This document shows, piece after piece, positions 48,401-55,201 of a DNA stretch of 64,000 nucleotides (the first letter of the stretch is position 1; each line of letters opens with the position of its first letter). The position numbers and the translations under genes were made by a program. The notes under the pieces are model-generated. The model saw only the letters and a program-made list of their open reading frames with translations, was not told the DNA's origin and did not search any database. The DNA is from Plasmodium brasilianum (taxonomy: Eukaryota; Apicomplexa; Aconoidasida; Haemosporida; Plasmodiidae), in assembly GCF_023973825.1 (NCBI RefSeq), contig NC_090124.1, forward strand, positions 1,022,501 through 1,086,500, given 5' to 3'.

Positions 48401-51400
48401 GAAACGAGTATGACCCTTCTGAATTAAGGAATAAAAATAAATTGGATTGTAATTTAATTAATGACAATGAAAGTAAAGATGTTCACTATATAATTATAGA
48501 GGAAAATGAGGAGGGAAATCTGAAAAATAATGCAAAAGACCAAATAAATAAAAGCCATAATATTCAATATATTTTAACAAAACAAAGGAAAAGATACAAG
48601 AATAAAAATGATATACTAAGTCATATTGTCGTTCACCCCCATGCTGATAACAATTTTTGTGATTCTAATATAGAATGTATGGATGAAGAAGAAAAAATGT
48701 ACAAAAATAACATTTTAGAAAAAGAAAATAAGAATAAGGGAGAATTTTATTATAAGGATAATAATTCTCTAAAAGGGAATTTTAAAAATAAATGCTTCGT
48801 CTTTTCAAATTCAAGGAAGAATATGTTCAACTGTCAAGATGTGTATGTAAGTCTAATAGAATTTATAAATAAATCAGGAGTGTTTTCAGATATGTTTAAA
48901 AATAATGGTTATTTAGACTCTAAGAATATTCCAAAATTTGATGAATTAAAGAATGTACTAATGCAAATTAAGAATGAGGGTGATGTAGTTAAAGGATTTC
49001 AGAAGTTTTTAGAATTATTTGATTTTCTATATATGGATGAAAAATTAAAATGTTTCCTAAATATTGATCTAAGAAAACACTTAGAAAATTGTGATAGTCT
49101 AATTGATTTAGGTTATATCCTTTTAAAAGTGGACAGTTTCAGTAGCATTTTTAATAATTTTAAAATAAAATGGAGTAATAGTGTACGGGAAGAGTGGAGA
49201 AAAAGATTAATGAAAGGTATTGGTATCCTGAATGAATTTTATGATATACAATGGAATACTGATTTCTACACAGTTTTTAAATACGAAGAAGATATACTAG
49301 AATCTGCATCAGTTATTGATAATGTATTACGAAATGGAAATAATATGTTATTTTATAATAACTTAATGGACATGATAGACGACAAAACTCTTATTTTAAA
49401 GAGTATTCTTTACGATTCTCATATATTTGACGATAAATTTAAAAATATTCATTTGGAGAATTTTAATAAAGATTCTATTTTACATGATTTTTGTTCTAAT
49501 AAAAATATTTTAAAAGATTATTTTTTTCTAGAAAATAATAAAAATATTATTAGCAATACCGATACAAATGAAATTACGGACAAACATAAACATTTTTTAA
49601 GTAAATATTTTATTAACAAGAATAGAAAAGGAAACAAAGAACTTTACTCTGGTTGTGATTCAGTGGAAGATGCAAATGAGCGAAAGGAAAAAAAATCCAG
49701 AAAGCAGCATACATTTGACAGATCAGCTTATAAAAGGGATTCAAAGCAGCATATACCCTTGTTCAAAATGTCTAATGATATATGTAGTAGTGGAGATGAT
49801 TCAAATCATATAATTAGTAATGGAAACTATATATCAAATGGAACTATAATTGATAATTGTTCAATACACAACACATCTAATAGTAAGGGAAAAAATATGG
49901 AGAATAAGGAAAATGGTAAGAATGATGAAGTACTGTGTACGAATATGTCTAACTGTTATGTAAATAATAGCACAAACAATAATAGTAATATTAACAATGT
50001 TAGCAATGCTGGAAATATTGATCATGTTAGCAATATTGAAAATATTAGCAACAATGGAAATGTTAGCAATACTGGAAATATTAGTAATATTAGCAATATG
50101 AGTAGATATAGTAACAATTTATTCGGTAGTAAGGGAGATAGGAAAATGGAAAATGACATAACGAAGCAGGACTCCATGCGATCCATAAAGGTAGATGTTA
50201 CGGTAGAGAATAATAGCAACATCAATAGTAATAACAGTAACAGCAATAAGAACAATAATAGTAATAATAAAAATATTGCTAATAATAAAAACAATATTGG
50301 TAATAATAATAGCAACAATAATAACAGTAATAGCAATAATAATAATAGTAATAGCAATAATAATAACAGTAATAGCAATAATAATAACAGTAATAGCAAT
50401 AATAATAACAGTAATAGCAATAATACAAATAATAACATTAGTTGTAATAATTACACGCCAAGTAGTAAAAATAAAATCCAGTCGCCTAATGGTAGAATAT
50501 CACGAAATGCACATATAATGTTTGAAAACACTTATGAAGAGAATATGTCATTAAATAATAATTTTCCATTTGAATGTTCAAATATGTTATTAAGTCAGAA
50601 TCACGAGAATAATATAAATCAGTTTATGGGCGAAGAAGAACATGATAATTTAATCAATTCTAGTAGTAAATATATTTATGTTAAAAATTATAATGATGAA
50701 GGTAGTTATTTCAGTAAAGTAAATAGATATAGTAAGTACAAAGAGAAAGCACATAATTTGAAGAAAAATTGTTTTAATAAATCAGATATTGATCCTCCAT
50801 TGTATACTAATAATTTGAATAGGAAATATTCTCTTGATAGAAGTTTTTGTAGGGATAGCTATGATGAACATGAAAATAATGAAAAAGATTACAGTCTAAT
50901 GTGCGAAATGCATTTTACATCGTTGCCTTCAGAAAATGAAATGACGAGAGCAGAATGTAATAAAATATGGCCATATACTCTAGACACATATATTCTTCAT
51001 ATATATGATTTAATAAGTAGTTATATGGATTCAGATGAAAAAATAAGTTTATTTGTTTATCATGCATTTGATATGGAGAAAATAAAAAAAAAATTACCAA
51101 GTAAAACATCTCAATTATGGAAAAGAATAAATATGTCTTTAGATGATTTTATTGAAGAAATAAAAAAAGTTCATAATTTTACAATGAGAATTGTGTATCA
51201 AAATAATTTTAAAAACTATGGAATGTTTCCACCAAATTTTAAAAAATATTTTGTATTAACTGATGAATACTTAAAAAATATTACAAAAAAAAAGCTAGTT
51301 ATGACTGTAGATTTTTATAAAAATAATGTTTACGAACAAAATAAATACCTTTTTTTAAAAATTATACAAGATCGCATAACTTTATTAAAAAGATTTAATA

Positions 51401-54400
51401 CTTACTTTGAATGTTGCCTTCCAATTACAGCTGTATTATTCAATAAACCTATCATTAATTTGGAAGAGCACGGTTTGCGCACCATGGAATGTCCTTTATG
51501 CTTTTTTATGAGCAATGACAAATACTTTCCGTGGAACACACAAAAAAAACATAGAAGTGATATATACAATTGTAGCAGCTATTTATTATCGAAAGTTAAG
51601 AATGAAGCGGATAGCATCGATTCCAAGAAGGTCTCTGCTATAAGCATGAATAATAACTGTAGTAGTAGTATCAACAATAGTAGCAGTAATGGCATAAGTA
51701 ATAGCAGAAATAACTGTAAATGTAATGGTATAAGTAATGACAGAAATAACTGTAGAAGTAGCTGCAGAACGAATGGTAGAAACACTAATGGGAACTGTCT
51801 TAATTATTATATGAATATGTGTAGAGACAAACTATATGACTATCCAAACGAGTTCAAGAAATTCAAAGGTTTAAAGGAGAACATAAGCAATGTAATCTGC
51901 CAAAATATAGAAGACACAGGAAATAAGTGGAACAATTTAGATCATATTGATTGTACAAAAAACAAAAAGGACAATATATCTGTAAGTGGAAATATAAGTA
52001 ATTCTTTGGTGGTTGCAGCTGAGTTATTATCTAAACATAATGCATCACACAAAAGCAATAATAAAAATAGTAATAATAATAATAGAAGTAGCAATAGTAA
52101 TAGTAATGGAAATAAAAATAGCGAAAGTAATGGCAATGAACACAATGGTAGTAATGGAAACGGTAATGGCAGTGGTAAACCTTTCGTGATCAGTTATACC
52201 TGCAGTAATCATAATAATAGTACACAAAATGAATTTCTTTGTGATAATTACGAGATGTTAGAAAAATCAAATGAAAATATACATTTGTATAATAGCAATG
52301 AAGGCGAACATGAAAGCTTGGAGGATCCAGTGGCAGATTGTATAAAACATTGTAAAAATATGTACTCATCTAGTAAAATGGTTTTAGCAATGGGGTCATC
52401 TGATTTACCAATACAATTATCCTCCTATTTATTTATTAAAAAAATTCTTAAACATGACACTACATTAAAATTATGGAAGGAATGTCTAAAAAATATTACT
52501 TCCTCAAGTTCAGAAAAATCGAACTTGACATTAAGAATAGATAGAGGTATGGCTGCAACAGCAAAAAATATTGCTCATACTATGTGGTATCAGAGTACGT
52601 TTTCATTATTAAGTATAGATACTCATAAACTTAGGGGGAAACCAAGAGATAGACCGTTTATGGTTGTATTTATTGGAGAAGGTGCAACGGATTTTGGTGG
52701 TCCTTTTCACGAATATCTGTCTTCACTTTCTAGGGAAGTTATGGGTAAGCTATCAGATTCACCTGATAAAAGTTTACCCGTATTTCCTTTGTGTATTCCT
52801 TGTCCTAATTACACACAAGCTATTGGTGGAAGACAAGATACGGTAATAATTAACCCTCAAATTAGTCCATATTCTATAAAGGAATTAGAATATGTTGGTG
52901 AAATAGATATTATTGATAATATGGAAAGTTATAGATGGCAGATATTGAATATATATAATTCTATTAAAGAGATAAAAAGCAAATTATATAAGTCACAAAG
53001 TAATAATTATCAAATGTATAAGGATAAAGAAGAAAATGATTTCTCGGAGGAATTTGGAAAAAGAAAGGAGGATCAAATATATATGCATTGTTCAGCAGAT
53101 AAGGATCCATGTGAGAGACCTCATAATTCAACTAGTGCTAAGTATTTTAACAGTAGTAATGAAAATATGGATCATAATTATTGTGGTATGATAAGGAATA
53201 ATAATTTTGTCCTCGATGAACCTATCAGTACAAAAAACAAAAAGGGTAATACTCGGACAGGAAAATGTAAGTGCAGCCAAGATGACAGTGGTATTAGCGG
53301 AAACAGTGGTATTAGCGGCAACAGTGGTAGTAACGGTAATAGCGGTAATAATAGTAATAACACGAGTAAAGAATCATTAGAGGAAAAGGCTAACTCAGGA
53401 GAGAAGAGTCAGAATGGAGGTTGTAATCCTAAAAACAAAGAGAAAGTCTACATATTCAATAATAAAAAATCTGTTACATTTGAAAAAATAGAAGAAGATA
53501 ATAAGATGGATTTTCATTTAGGTAACAAATATTATAGAAGTTATGTAAGCGAAAATAATTCTACTGAGGAAAATGACATTTTTGAAGTTATTAATAATGT
53601 ATCTTTGAAAACTAGAAAAGATCTTGTGGATAGAATATTAAAAAAGAGACGAAATGAAGAGAATGATAAATTGTTACGAAAGGAAATGGAAAATAAAAAA
53701 GAATGCGATAATATGAAGAAGAACAATAAAAAATATAATGATACAAACAAAAACAATATGTATGTAGAATATGATGAAAAGACTACTAAAGCAATGGAAT
53801 TAGCTATGTATGAATCCTTAGGTAGAGTTATGGGTATGTGTGTTTGTATAGCATCTGCGTTAAATATATGTTTTAATCCTATAATTTGGAAAAAAATTTG
53901 TGGTATGCCTCTAGAATTACAAGATTTATGTGATTATGATTTTGTTGCTGTGGAAATGTTGAAAACATTAAAAATGCTATGTGATGAGAGAACCAACGGA
54001 TGGAATGTAGAATTAAAACAGTCGCTAGGTGATATGACATTCTTAACAGAAGATTCTGGAGGTAATTCTATTGAACTGATTAGGAATGGAGTTAATGTAC
54101 CAATTAACTTTGATAATTTAGAATTGTTTATTCGCTTAATGACAAGATGTAAAATGAATGAATCATCAAAAGGCATAAGATATTTATTAAAAGGATTTAG
54201 TTCGGTAATACCTTTAGGTAGATTAAGATTATTATATGAGTTTACAAATGTAGAACATATGGTTTGTGGTGAAAGAGAAATTAACTTAGATGTATTAAAA
54301 GCCCATACTTGGTCAAATGATTTAAAAATAAAGCATAAGCTCTTCACAGTATTAGAAGAATTTACCAATGAACAACTCCAATCATTTCTTAGATTTGTTT

Positions 54401-54657
54401 CTGGTCGCTCAAGATTACCAACAACAAAAAATGATTGGTATATGATTATTGATGTTGATAATGGTAATCATAATTTTAGTCAGATAGATCAGAGATTACC
54501 TACAGCTGTTACCTGTGGCTTTCGTTTATTGTTACCTCAATATTCCACTTTAGAAATTTTAAAAGAAAGGTTACTGTATGCAATTAAAAATTGCACAGCT
54601 ATTGATTTAGACACCTTTGTTGTCCATGATCAAATGCAGTTAATGTATGAAGAGTGA
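30469..54657 (+). CDS. Giant HECT E3 ubiquitin ligase, main part with catalytic domain (frame 2)
   Basis: The frame holds 8,062 residues beginning at a non-ATG codon, because the true start is in the preceding frame. Seen: many Asn-rich insertions; a well-conserved block around 37720-38290 (LRGLNLGGVVLCLAPLTF); ankyrin-type repeats at about residues 5520-5645 (TPLMLACRIGCEECV, TPLMIAAQYGHIRLV, GNTVLHKVLL, VQLLLKLGADI); and a C-terminal HECT domain from about residue 7355. The HECT domain has an N-lobe FIGEGATDFGGPFHEYLSSLSREV, a low-complexity insert of about 250 residues, then ESLGRVMGM and a C-lobe with RLPTAVTCGFRLLLPQYS. The active-site Cys is residue 8016 (codon 54514). Known: HECT ligases form a thioester with ubiquitin on this Cys and pass it to substrate. 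The inserted SPRY-like Trp/Gly segments near 44400 and 46270 are only suggestive. The gene is convergent with PTPS. Confidence 0.93.
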   Translation: MIRKQSPSLINDVVSQSDDSDSQFYENKNEISDLVQTSLECINVDTEENIHKKKSSGFHNIKTISTLIPDYNYNSDESEEFYIRKNIQYFYENNSDSSNFKIQLNEIIHNISKKKRYAKNSKKLKDLRKKIMKYKNDSKKLNFIFSLLEEILQIMLGVGLRVLSNISYHYLYEKNGMHKFINIFGSNVIRNDLNEKKSFLQLCANMIKPKSLTLLEACNFIISGIIPCLGYVTNLFVDKKGSRYTYIKELKNYLSLKMALNIWPMFLKITLQALLTSRHLSFEMSVHKDSLHPIAECCISITSLAMHFLTFFTIMSDNLSKYEIYVNMRKCLKSSSSYPIPLILINAAKYIRITSKKNKYYDFEKAIRTILLQLTDCSVCDYENYVFNHYIVPQSISSFLSATKVTRDVDLINEESPSNNILPNDSNKKGNTINENKPVVEEYMKTHQSLNEGENASNNIQQENIKEKTWKMNVPSVCAKVNMSNETNIEFLRKLLNNDRDAIKYLGSFYNVFHKNFERAQVAFIAVFLYLIGYNHNIIIDMERDSQNKCTMEKIECILVREALEIKKMTTACNLARQGVIDLISKTQTQYQKRSLEYKISSRSKINDEKQYDKNMDYNELGNKVHRDMESGNRFNNHIKTLGNANQRSFNSGNSYEQEELEFLLKKNNTTGNILPSKNEKDEFISCNLSKEELNYLNDIMPDGEKCSHNNSEFTTMDFIKRKREKQIDKILRKCEWIMNTYPYGLCPIILNDNLPYEWDEHFVFMRRNSYDIPITVRKIYSDRSDCQIVQESATIPTFASSAKTNVSSLVYLDQLFRHQYRMDEKLECMQFSTENIFGKATTKNLYLLKRLLKTCKRNFCLKETNNGDFKYEKDKHQNGKKLNKYIDDNKSRNLSNSYPSCDSVNYYNDESNYYMNYNFSEKNNNDNSNNSLTEKLNNNSKNTIENDGELYLSSRIAKNNIFHHGNDIQIEELNSRIVNYKSGCFFFARKSFDENDFISSNIDNNNNNNKWDNNVSYITRYTNSILDYEENASDTNLSAINNKYYGISNKLQKSRSMNKQEYMHIQNLNEMKCEQCSNKKESFPSFDYYKNKSLPFNVKDVTIKNILDQSIDSKDLFQLREILNFLINDTELETVLNVIRIEQLTTLCRYLISRSLKSMLCAGIFGGIKNPIVNMKKKNVCPNKRSKKGYNSNSDDIKKKKKSNCNEVNVDNNNDGSCNSNICNSNINNNNNNDNSNNDNSNYNNYNKDNSNNNINDSKSNKYSTDEPNILNGNDPPESLMQNNNRKEKGISFKKYRFITSYENNKSGDQEEQRKMKNFEYSQKYIKNDNTKKGIFEQWKRKSAKNMQWPVILDLLVPSSSRGTYNECNRVISNVEPSLFSVQNYGWMLLKLLHVIIIKFRNTTPLKNLIYEMNQNNNNIGNGNNNLYIKDQFAYHYWFTQPMEYALSFTLTDITKSICIWYLRYNRKMIMNSSNFSQIIKNSMNTLWIESVLRLIALQICLRVKPLNDSRYVVPFLYHMLTICQPLLREVHINSEHLKKKNFTGNKKLFFMDQNNSFIKIMCTHCHKSITTSSKNVNLKIPQIGKGFKNIRNINTSEIIMPTKRACNNNICINNEESKNLLDVKGYIHSERIQKKQKKIKQRVLRIRSYNTSEREDEVVLDNVITGVVIYHEIVKENVSVNKNIILQNLKGFKIKKEYIHGNQYWALCTQQYKDSSLYTLALRNLNKSIKHININMFQCINNNVNSYYWFVSGDPVYNIYGNAKTISDVQLEICINNNYDTSERSFLKKNNFELELSINTDLNDIVNIWVKRKSIIINKELIECSDTCATGGITNLSKKEKLLGNESGLVWNKFSKNIKKRSSLHNSMINNKFENYENEDYEHISEHVCECNRFFSDQNDVSNDNNFSNRSIPSEYCKTNNVKYDQNENLNYKKLKLISWNLIKTILWGILVSGENAEIEKSNQVVTESSTRYIKKKLFNIPDEAEEEYNYKNNYNDYKSEFSSLQRKSLIESVLKMIMSVLIKLCNIVKLYNDLTKNQRGSFYIIINNTKINKQQVKDCEKMITDFMYALINCVQNSPTGAVTLLRCFLFGQDNPTYRFKKLNKLNINCNFYRLITECIKKAPNDADDISVFFNRYFDKNILNNYNMSEENYVLNNVKKMKPMSYSSVKENIINNNGNSANMYSKENVTTNNNGGKINNDTNSSYNNGRNNNVNMNYNVVMNNNVDINNNVDINNNVDMNNNVDSNDNDGENNNNGNNNSIGSNNNDSSVRHKDTDTQVSYFFFRNYDSGIYKNYKQSKIHGFFLLRCLPPIKMFPKQLIHQETKKLFHNEISFSSENNLSNFSENDDKKELNGNSKKSTNDDFQINSISKEVIVPNDYEMDINIENSEDNSQCNSMNNILGLIPRISYRNQPFDELPQSEFFMSSRPSDDFEANMEGRILRVLRGLNLGGVVLCLAPLTFPALNIGPNEVNDIINFRIQTRGRFGVTVAPAECVLSNVSEVFDRNDVVGFRTNICPPFRHDVFAANVHYELGDLLSVKFNVEDQQNQKCLRTELMVSGVSIGSVLEVLFEADSQVEFERRMNLIFIFQDPMTIVYEGPTFTMEYIDPSTKNSRNSRSDKKNLDEEYINEFYSFSGYNKKNIKKHLKKIKLKKKEFYESVKMYQSILNSDNEILKDLKHEVIISMNATLTNMSSYLKKSSSNYVCSENGYSNVLDFMKYRTHELTSLNASTCEEKMNDGAANTDTNKTIVDKEHNVFMDTNNNDDNNEMHNCIFSSENKMFLTDDLLQKKYDEKKDLTYSEQKFYSTLNCKNDINNAHNANSGNSANSTNNITNTDNTKNDRDNYLNDNQKSKESCEFSSEKCKTCQEKNDSTCGFNPDSSIYINVYKNTKTNNIYINKVIREVLSIICILGLNINGEQKEKYEDERNESKNSFYDELPWLSSLSELKNSVAYSLDRKCIELLFCNLVDIICSDVFLNSFLNFVTNKMNKNEDGSSNDKDSAISSKTNKRDKKKVKNLSEFKSNFVIDTGSNSYSHNNINTKNSSNSSNILNATMTINNNGCLNNSITSANGNSSNGNSLINSIFIEENGSLHENDTNESYKKNIDNFVCKDMTIDRNLNDKVLGVKNMLFVDRIDNNALFDYSLCLIGTKSIMCCCILLRTLLEMNCDGFYEPNDNVYASFKKLLNFIRVFFFLDIKISDTLIKYFAQKNFINVNYLFSKCKNKSSQSSSSDSSFVNGFVNKEHRKTNSKSCFNDSKEDINLLYKNATNFSPFSSSRGNTNNEHVNTLEILNSCGIPSDFLKFFNIPTPIIKNQQVITQNDTFDLWIYILNLLICFNSQNKYSLSFPQSVNQLNESCIKNTLFDFEYSNSYLSNKIIHKTVKFYAARLLKKYLIDISCVIALLLPKLFIDELKTSLTKINENKNNDREINIIYDNSYNSNNNESFVTCNTMTVINMEKNKITNLFSKEEKKKKDKHNAIFNNDVDNTKGNSFNEKAERSNKCHKFVYPIMKENKHEVLRSNDDCGQNKEESLNIKILHSGKVKKNNKINNLGQLINAGVWNKEEMLNIFSIIYLFRICVYYLSRSKNFKKEDYWQGFQGQLGKAKIKENVYNLLNEKSSNSSLLFGWQRIFYQCVVSWGDEKLVEQLLLIIQSELLYHLIGSIAQSKSQNKVKTEHFYAVSPSVHVAHWMLDTFVRHPLCPSRIRSCCITPITVTSLFGLIMNGNRLPMFLGIDACRLVYWSCIVYILQNRRVHKKYKKLKNIDMLTQFNISIETNTWENSMKDRLYKNYAEKEKERYNRIKEKRQKVKCNYHSFLSYIFHCVLVCGSSVFKHIMELNSENGYKNNNNSNGNKNKSNDTNNNNIRNNNEHVNNIIDNLNNNINDILNCIQNSANNRILNNNFNGISSVSNETIYNLNITNRNNPNISLNNINNNSLQENTETVNTCNNINVQSTPNNLYINSTVPNEKNDKKTSHTFSNFDLFENKERSTFNPLHTNASLLIHYFACAAYYIKKVDIYNNMNYYDEHVHNNFKQYCLYLYVVDHVANIYSKNIKRNVHNRKKKLKYIKEYVQNNGVSDYTYEMKKDQNKILPDICEHGVRKDTKNYLLDNNEEEIEEKNSSIKGDNKHVLFAENHKYVKENYSKHILDDNYEGHYPEMFVDYVLQLKKKVSVNVIIDINEKVHHISSPNSEMIKLSIKDIFPMPKEKKEEKCFSEKVNYISTNPKDVVSKHTNDDNKKKYYNNIEKIININEDEKETVKRICNKSFKTPNIIFSADNDFNYILQEMKFKKVQEFLCVESKSITMNMDMDKIGKVKLGSHIELVHINNMPYPLNLIGNSELYSGTHNSSFAVSLSVSDNNLNSRYENINNFVNIEIGVLNIRREYHMKDDMKENIKDDIILNDCIEQNNNIFKKYSSCKMFTNGKLYNKNNNFKNLHRLSDNVLLSYNNYSQQRGEDDAILKYSSFLPKSIERKVFTNGTRRNEYNFSMKNDTVEPYNINKNHNKKYVEYLMKNKNFCRPYKKYSLKNCEDEDGMSNKIRTNDSYNSSNNNNNYRNNNNSNYSNNDNSNNSTNYYYYTYSKMLSDIYPINSSESMIYNNYANKNENSSITLNITDGTVSSMGLFSCNNGENIKPLIINKTSSSVCITVKVIGKQIIWFLNDTIIYRNEFDAKMTNFVPLIRVFPKIENRKLDEYKNRECNPSVHMKFIDINEKTFVSPLSEIYFKFENIHEMKYKNDCINIRKNWNKSLWKPMCFFLPDFTTAVVSQTTKTNMKKKTIPSIIPRADNEILIQYYNSNYKEVICNDNFSNIFFLTPNIHIKSEPINFTHLMHCKNIQGEKWKFLSLENIRTRRNISVINYCGLVNSYNQSEINKVDLGTLNSCEQKTTKGDISIQNMPNIQKPYAKILETSTKNDVEKENTNKRIINDLNIQNYLNRNNRNEDIVANNKNNYEVMHNFLLPNDNKSNEKNKKNLNNSNVNLKANLYELNDVNRAHYTSYYQEVIAECTNKNFIHSNYINDYFTSNNDSNIHIKYKLNNFPRIKKDISYNIKYSSIQEINDTSHNIAKYKFNEKAKILNDVSNKKKYTKDNQICCDEYQTRNNSYSFISYHDTNNINEEKKGNNNIIHVSNKDDINEINNSSEEYHNYKEHSYECLNCCLYYIGCKEFKLCMDSYDSIFPAKHFIFNCTVCFNEHDNRYNGNEIKNSIGIIWGIYRWLWTSNGKFICPLKLPLCISELPSEKIEECEIEVPMFKSKDNLCMEFEPLYQSLFFYKNGNYEFGFKFDTFYNYRNMKNIWLDDRSKDMKNEDDINASKFSNSSSMSNVNINEINVIKNGENTYRNGINDKNNVQKDTYKIQKEKDVKDFNNENYPNSQMYINHPFSSLYNSRAYNNNSCTHSISKEHKWNKRINGTNNIKTKEKKINNDINCNICNNNNYENIVEDNQNETVTRIRNHVNMIKLYNSLLLNDCENVSFILNCNPDLLAKSDENKREISFEHYEMKQEDFPYELISSMKNIIYEKHLTPLMLACRIGCEECVRIIISIGKVNPNKACHKMEKETPLMIAAQYGHIRLVYILICVYGVQINKKDSKGNTVLHKVLLNYGNDEGKGNSTLKMVQLLLKLGADITIRNKKGVSVEELVQRNMIKNKKVENILKIWIKLTLKNKKKEKRYYINKNIIPGLLSNCSIVVGFPINTNNLNNRSSVKINSFVVGGEQLVTHKHGENVRRYDDENDFCCNCNFDEEAEMAYNNNYYNISNCINDKYNNGNYNSGHYNSGHCNSDNCNSSNYKYNYNYDNYNYRECFVRKKDEEYFSCDNSPRNIPVPNLRNPEKSIKERKKKKNETDNISKCNNFNSSSTFLEYSKERNDKYSEYINSSEKNDFTRRNKNMYGNKNKTDYFKEINNKLVNYVDDTNMLYRERNCAHDNNNNSYSNDSTHNNTNIYNNNSNNIKYLNDSKYKDSKLFLQKEYLSDTDIYGNEYDPSELRNKNKLDCNLINDNESKDVHYIIIEENEEGNLKNNAKDQINKSHNIQYILTKQRKRYKNKNDILSHIVVHPHADNNFCDSNIECMDEEEKMYKNNILEKENKNKGEFYYKDNNSLKGNFKNKCFVFSNSRKNMFNCQDVYVSLIEFINKSGVFSDMFKNNGYLDSKNIPKFDELKNVLMQIKNEGDVVKGFQKFLELFDFLYMDEKLKCFLNIDLRKHLENCDSLIDLGYILLKVDSFSSIFNNFKIKWSNSVREEWRKRLMKGIGILNEFYDIQWNTDFYTVFKYEEDILESASVIDNVLRNGNNMLFYNNLMDMIDDKTLILKSILYDSHIFDDKFKNIHLENFNKDSILHDFCSNKNILKDYFFLENNKNIISNTDTNEITDKHKHFLSKYFINKNRKGNKELYSGCDSVEDANERKEKKSRKQHTFDRSAYKRDSKQHIPLFKMSNDICSSGDDSNHIISNGNYISNGTIIDNCSIHNTSNSKGKNMENKENGKNDEVLCTNMSNCYVNNSTNNNSNINNVSNAGNIDHVSNIENISNNGNVSNTGNISNISNMSRYSNNLFGSKGDRKMENDITKQDSMRSIKVDVTVENNSNINSNNSNSNKNNNSNNKNIANNKNNIGNNNSNNNNSNSNNNNSNSNNNNSNSNNNNSNSNNNNSNSNNTNNNISCNNYTPSSKNKIQSPNGRISRNAHIMFENTYEENMSLNNNFPFECSNMLLSQNHENNINQFMGEEEHDNLINSSSKYIYVKNYNDEGSYFSKVNRYSKYKEKAHNLKKNCFNKSDIDPPLYTNNLNRKYSLDRSFCRDSYDEHENNEKDYSLMCEMHFTSLPSENEMTRAECNKIWPYTLDTYILHIYDLISSYMDSDEKISLFVYHAFDMEKIKKKLPSKTSQLWKRINMSLDDFIEEIKKVHNFTMRIVYQNNFKNYGMFPPNFKKYFVLTDEYLKNITKKKLVMTVDFYKNNVYEQNKYLFLKIIQDRITLLKRFNTYFECCLPITAVLFNKPIINLEEHGLRTMECPLCFFMSNDKYFPWNTQKKHRSDIYNCSSYLLSKVKNEADSIDSKKVSAISMNNNCSSSINNSSSNGISNSRNNCKCNGISNDRNNCRSSCRTNGRNTNGNCLNYYMNMCRDKLYDYPNEFKKFKGLKENISNVICQNIEDTGNKWNNLDHIDCTKNKKDNISVSGNISNSLVVAAELLSKHNASHKSNNKNSNNNNRSSNSNSNGNKNSESNGNEHNGSNGNGNGSGKPFVISYTCSNHNNSTQNEFLCDNYEMLEKSNENIHLYNSNEGEHESLEDPVADCIKHCKNMYSSSKMVLAMGSSDLPIQLSSYLFIKKILKHDTTLKLWKECLKNITSSSSEKSNLTLRIDRGMAATAKNIAHTMWYQSTFSLLSIDTHKLRGKPRDRPFMVVFIGEGATDFGGPFHEYLSSLSREVMGKLSDSPDKSLPVFPLCIPCPNYTQAIGGRQDTVIINPQISPYSIKELEYVGEIDIIDNMESYRWQILNIYNSIKEIKSKLYKSQSNNYQMYKDKEENDFSEEFGKRKEDQIYMHCSADKDPCERPHNSTSAKYFNSSNENMDHNYCGMIRNNNFVLDEPISTKNKKGNTRTGKCKCSQDDSGISGNSGISGNSGSNGNSGNNSNNTSKESLEEKANSGEKSQNGGCNPKNKEKVYIFNNKKSVTFEKIEEDNKMDFHLGNKYYRSYVSENNSTEENDIFEVINNVSLKTRKDLVDRILKKRRNEENDKLLRKEMENKKECDNMKKNNKKYNDTNKNNMYVEYDEKTTKAMELAMYESLGRVMGMCVCIASALNICFNPIIWKKICGMPLELQDLCDYDFVAVEMLKTLKMLCDERTNGWNVELKQSLGDMTFLTEDSGGNSIELIRNGVNVPINFDNLELFIRLMTRCKMNESSKGIRYLLKGFSSVIPLGRLRLLYEFTNVEHMVCGEREINLDVLKAHTWSNDLKIKHKLFTVLEEFTNEQLQSFLRFVSGRSRLPTTKNDWYMIIDVDNGNHNFSQIDQRLPTAVTCGFRLLLPQYSTLEILKERLLYAIKNCTAIDLDTFVVHDQMQLMYEE
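37135..37211 (+). repeat. 18-bp repeat encoding NNNVDI/NNNVDM in the HECT ligase
   Basis: Successive 18-bp units AATAATAATGTCGATATT/ATG with small changes encode Asn-Asn-Asn-Val-Asp-Ile or -Met. It lies in an Asn-rich insertion just before the conserved LRGLNLGG block. Confidence 0.85.
50218..50436 (+). repeat. 18-bp Asn/Ser repeat (NNNNSNS) in the HECT ligase
   Basis: An array of near-identical 18-bp units AATAATAACAGTAATAGC codes for Asn-Asn-Asn-Ser-Asn-Ser. The antisense frame is open as poly-Leu, which is a shadow. It is flanked by a looser NVSN/GNIS repeat (49990-50100). Confidence 0.9.
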
Positions 54658-55201
54658 TTCGTTCAAGTTGTTCTTATTTGGGTGTTTTGTAGAGTAGGAC
54701 ATAAAGGGGAAAAAAAAAAAAAAAAAAAAAAAAATACATAATTACGTACCTACACACTTAAATAACGATACTACTTTTATTACAATTTGTTCTTTTTTTT
54801 TTTTTTTTTCATATTTCTTTTATATGATTTTTCTTTTTTTGTGTAATTCTAACTGCAAATATACGTATCTAAAATATTACTAATTTTACAATTGTATTAG
54901 CATTTTCAAAATATTTTTGGTGATTTAATCTATATTTCAGTTAGGTGTAGATGATTAAATAAACTTATAGAAAAAAAAAATAATAATAATAAATAAATAA
55001 AATAAAATAATTTAAAAATTTGGAACGTAGAACAATATGAAAAAACTTTAAAGGTTAGAAAAAAAATTAGAGGTTATATAACAAATTAATGTAGTTCCAA
55101 ATTGGATTGTTCCAGTTCGTAAACCTTATACATACCCCACATACCCACGTACACACATATATACATATATATATACGTATCTATGCAAATGTGCCATAAT
55201 T
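54658..55201. other. Intergenic spacer between convergent HECT ligase and PTPS
   Basis: It holds the 3' flanks of both genes, with an A-run at about 54711-54734, a T-run at about 54793-54809 and TA-rich DNA. Nothing coding is seen. Confidence 0.65.

Noticed and set aside
50022..50438. Minus-strand poly-Leu open frame
   Set aside because: It is the antisense of the Asn-rich repeat in the HECT ligase. The same applies to Ile/Leu-rich antisense frames at 36967-37380, 47515-47805, 51579-51785, 51942-52145 and 62237-62611.
53934..54368. Minus-strand frame of 144 codons opposite the HECT domain
   Set aside because: It lies wholly opposite a conserved catalytic domain and has no family resemblance; a shadow.
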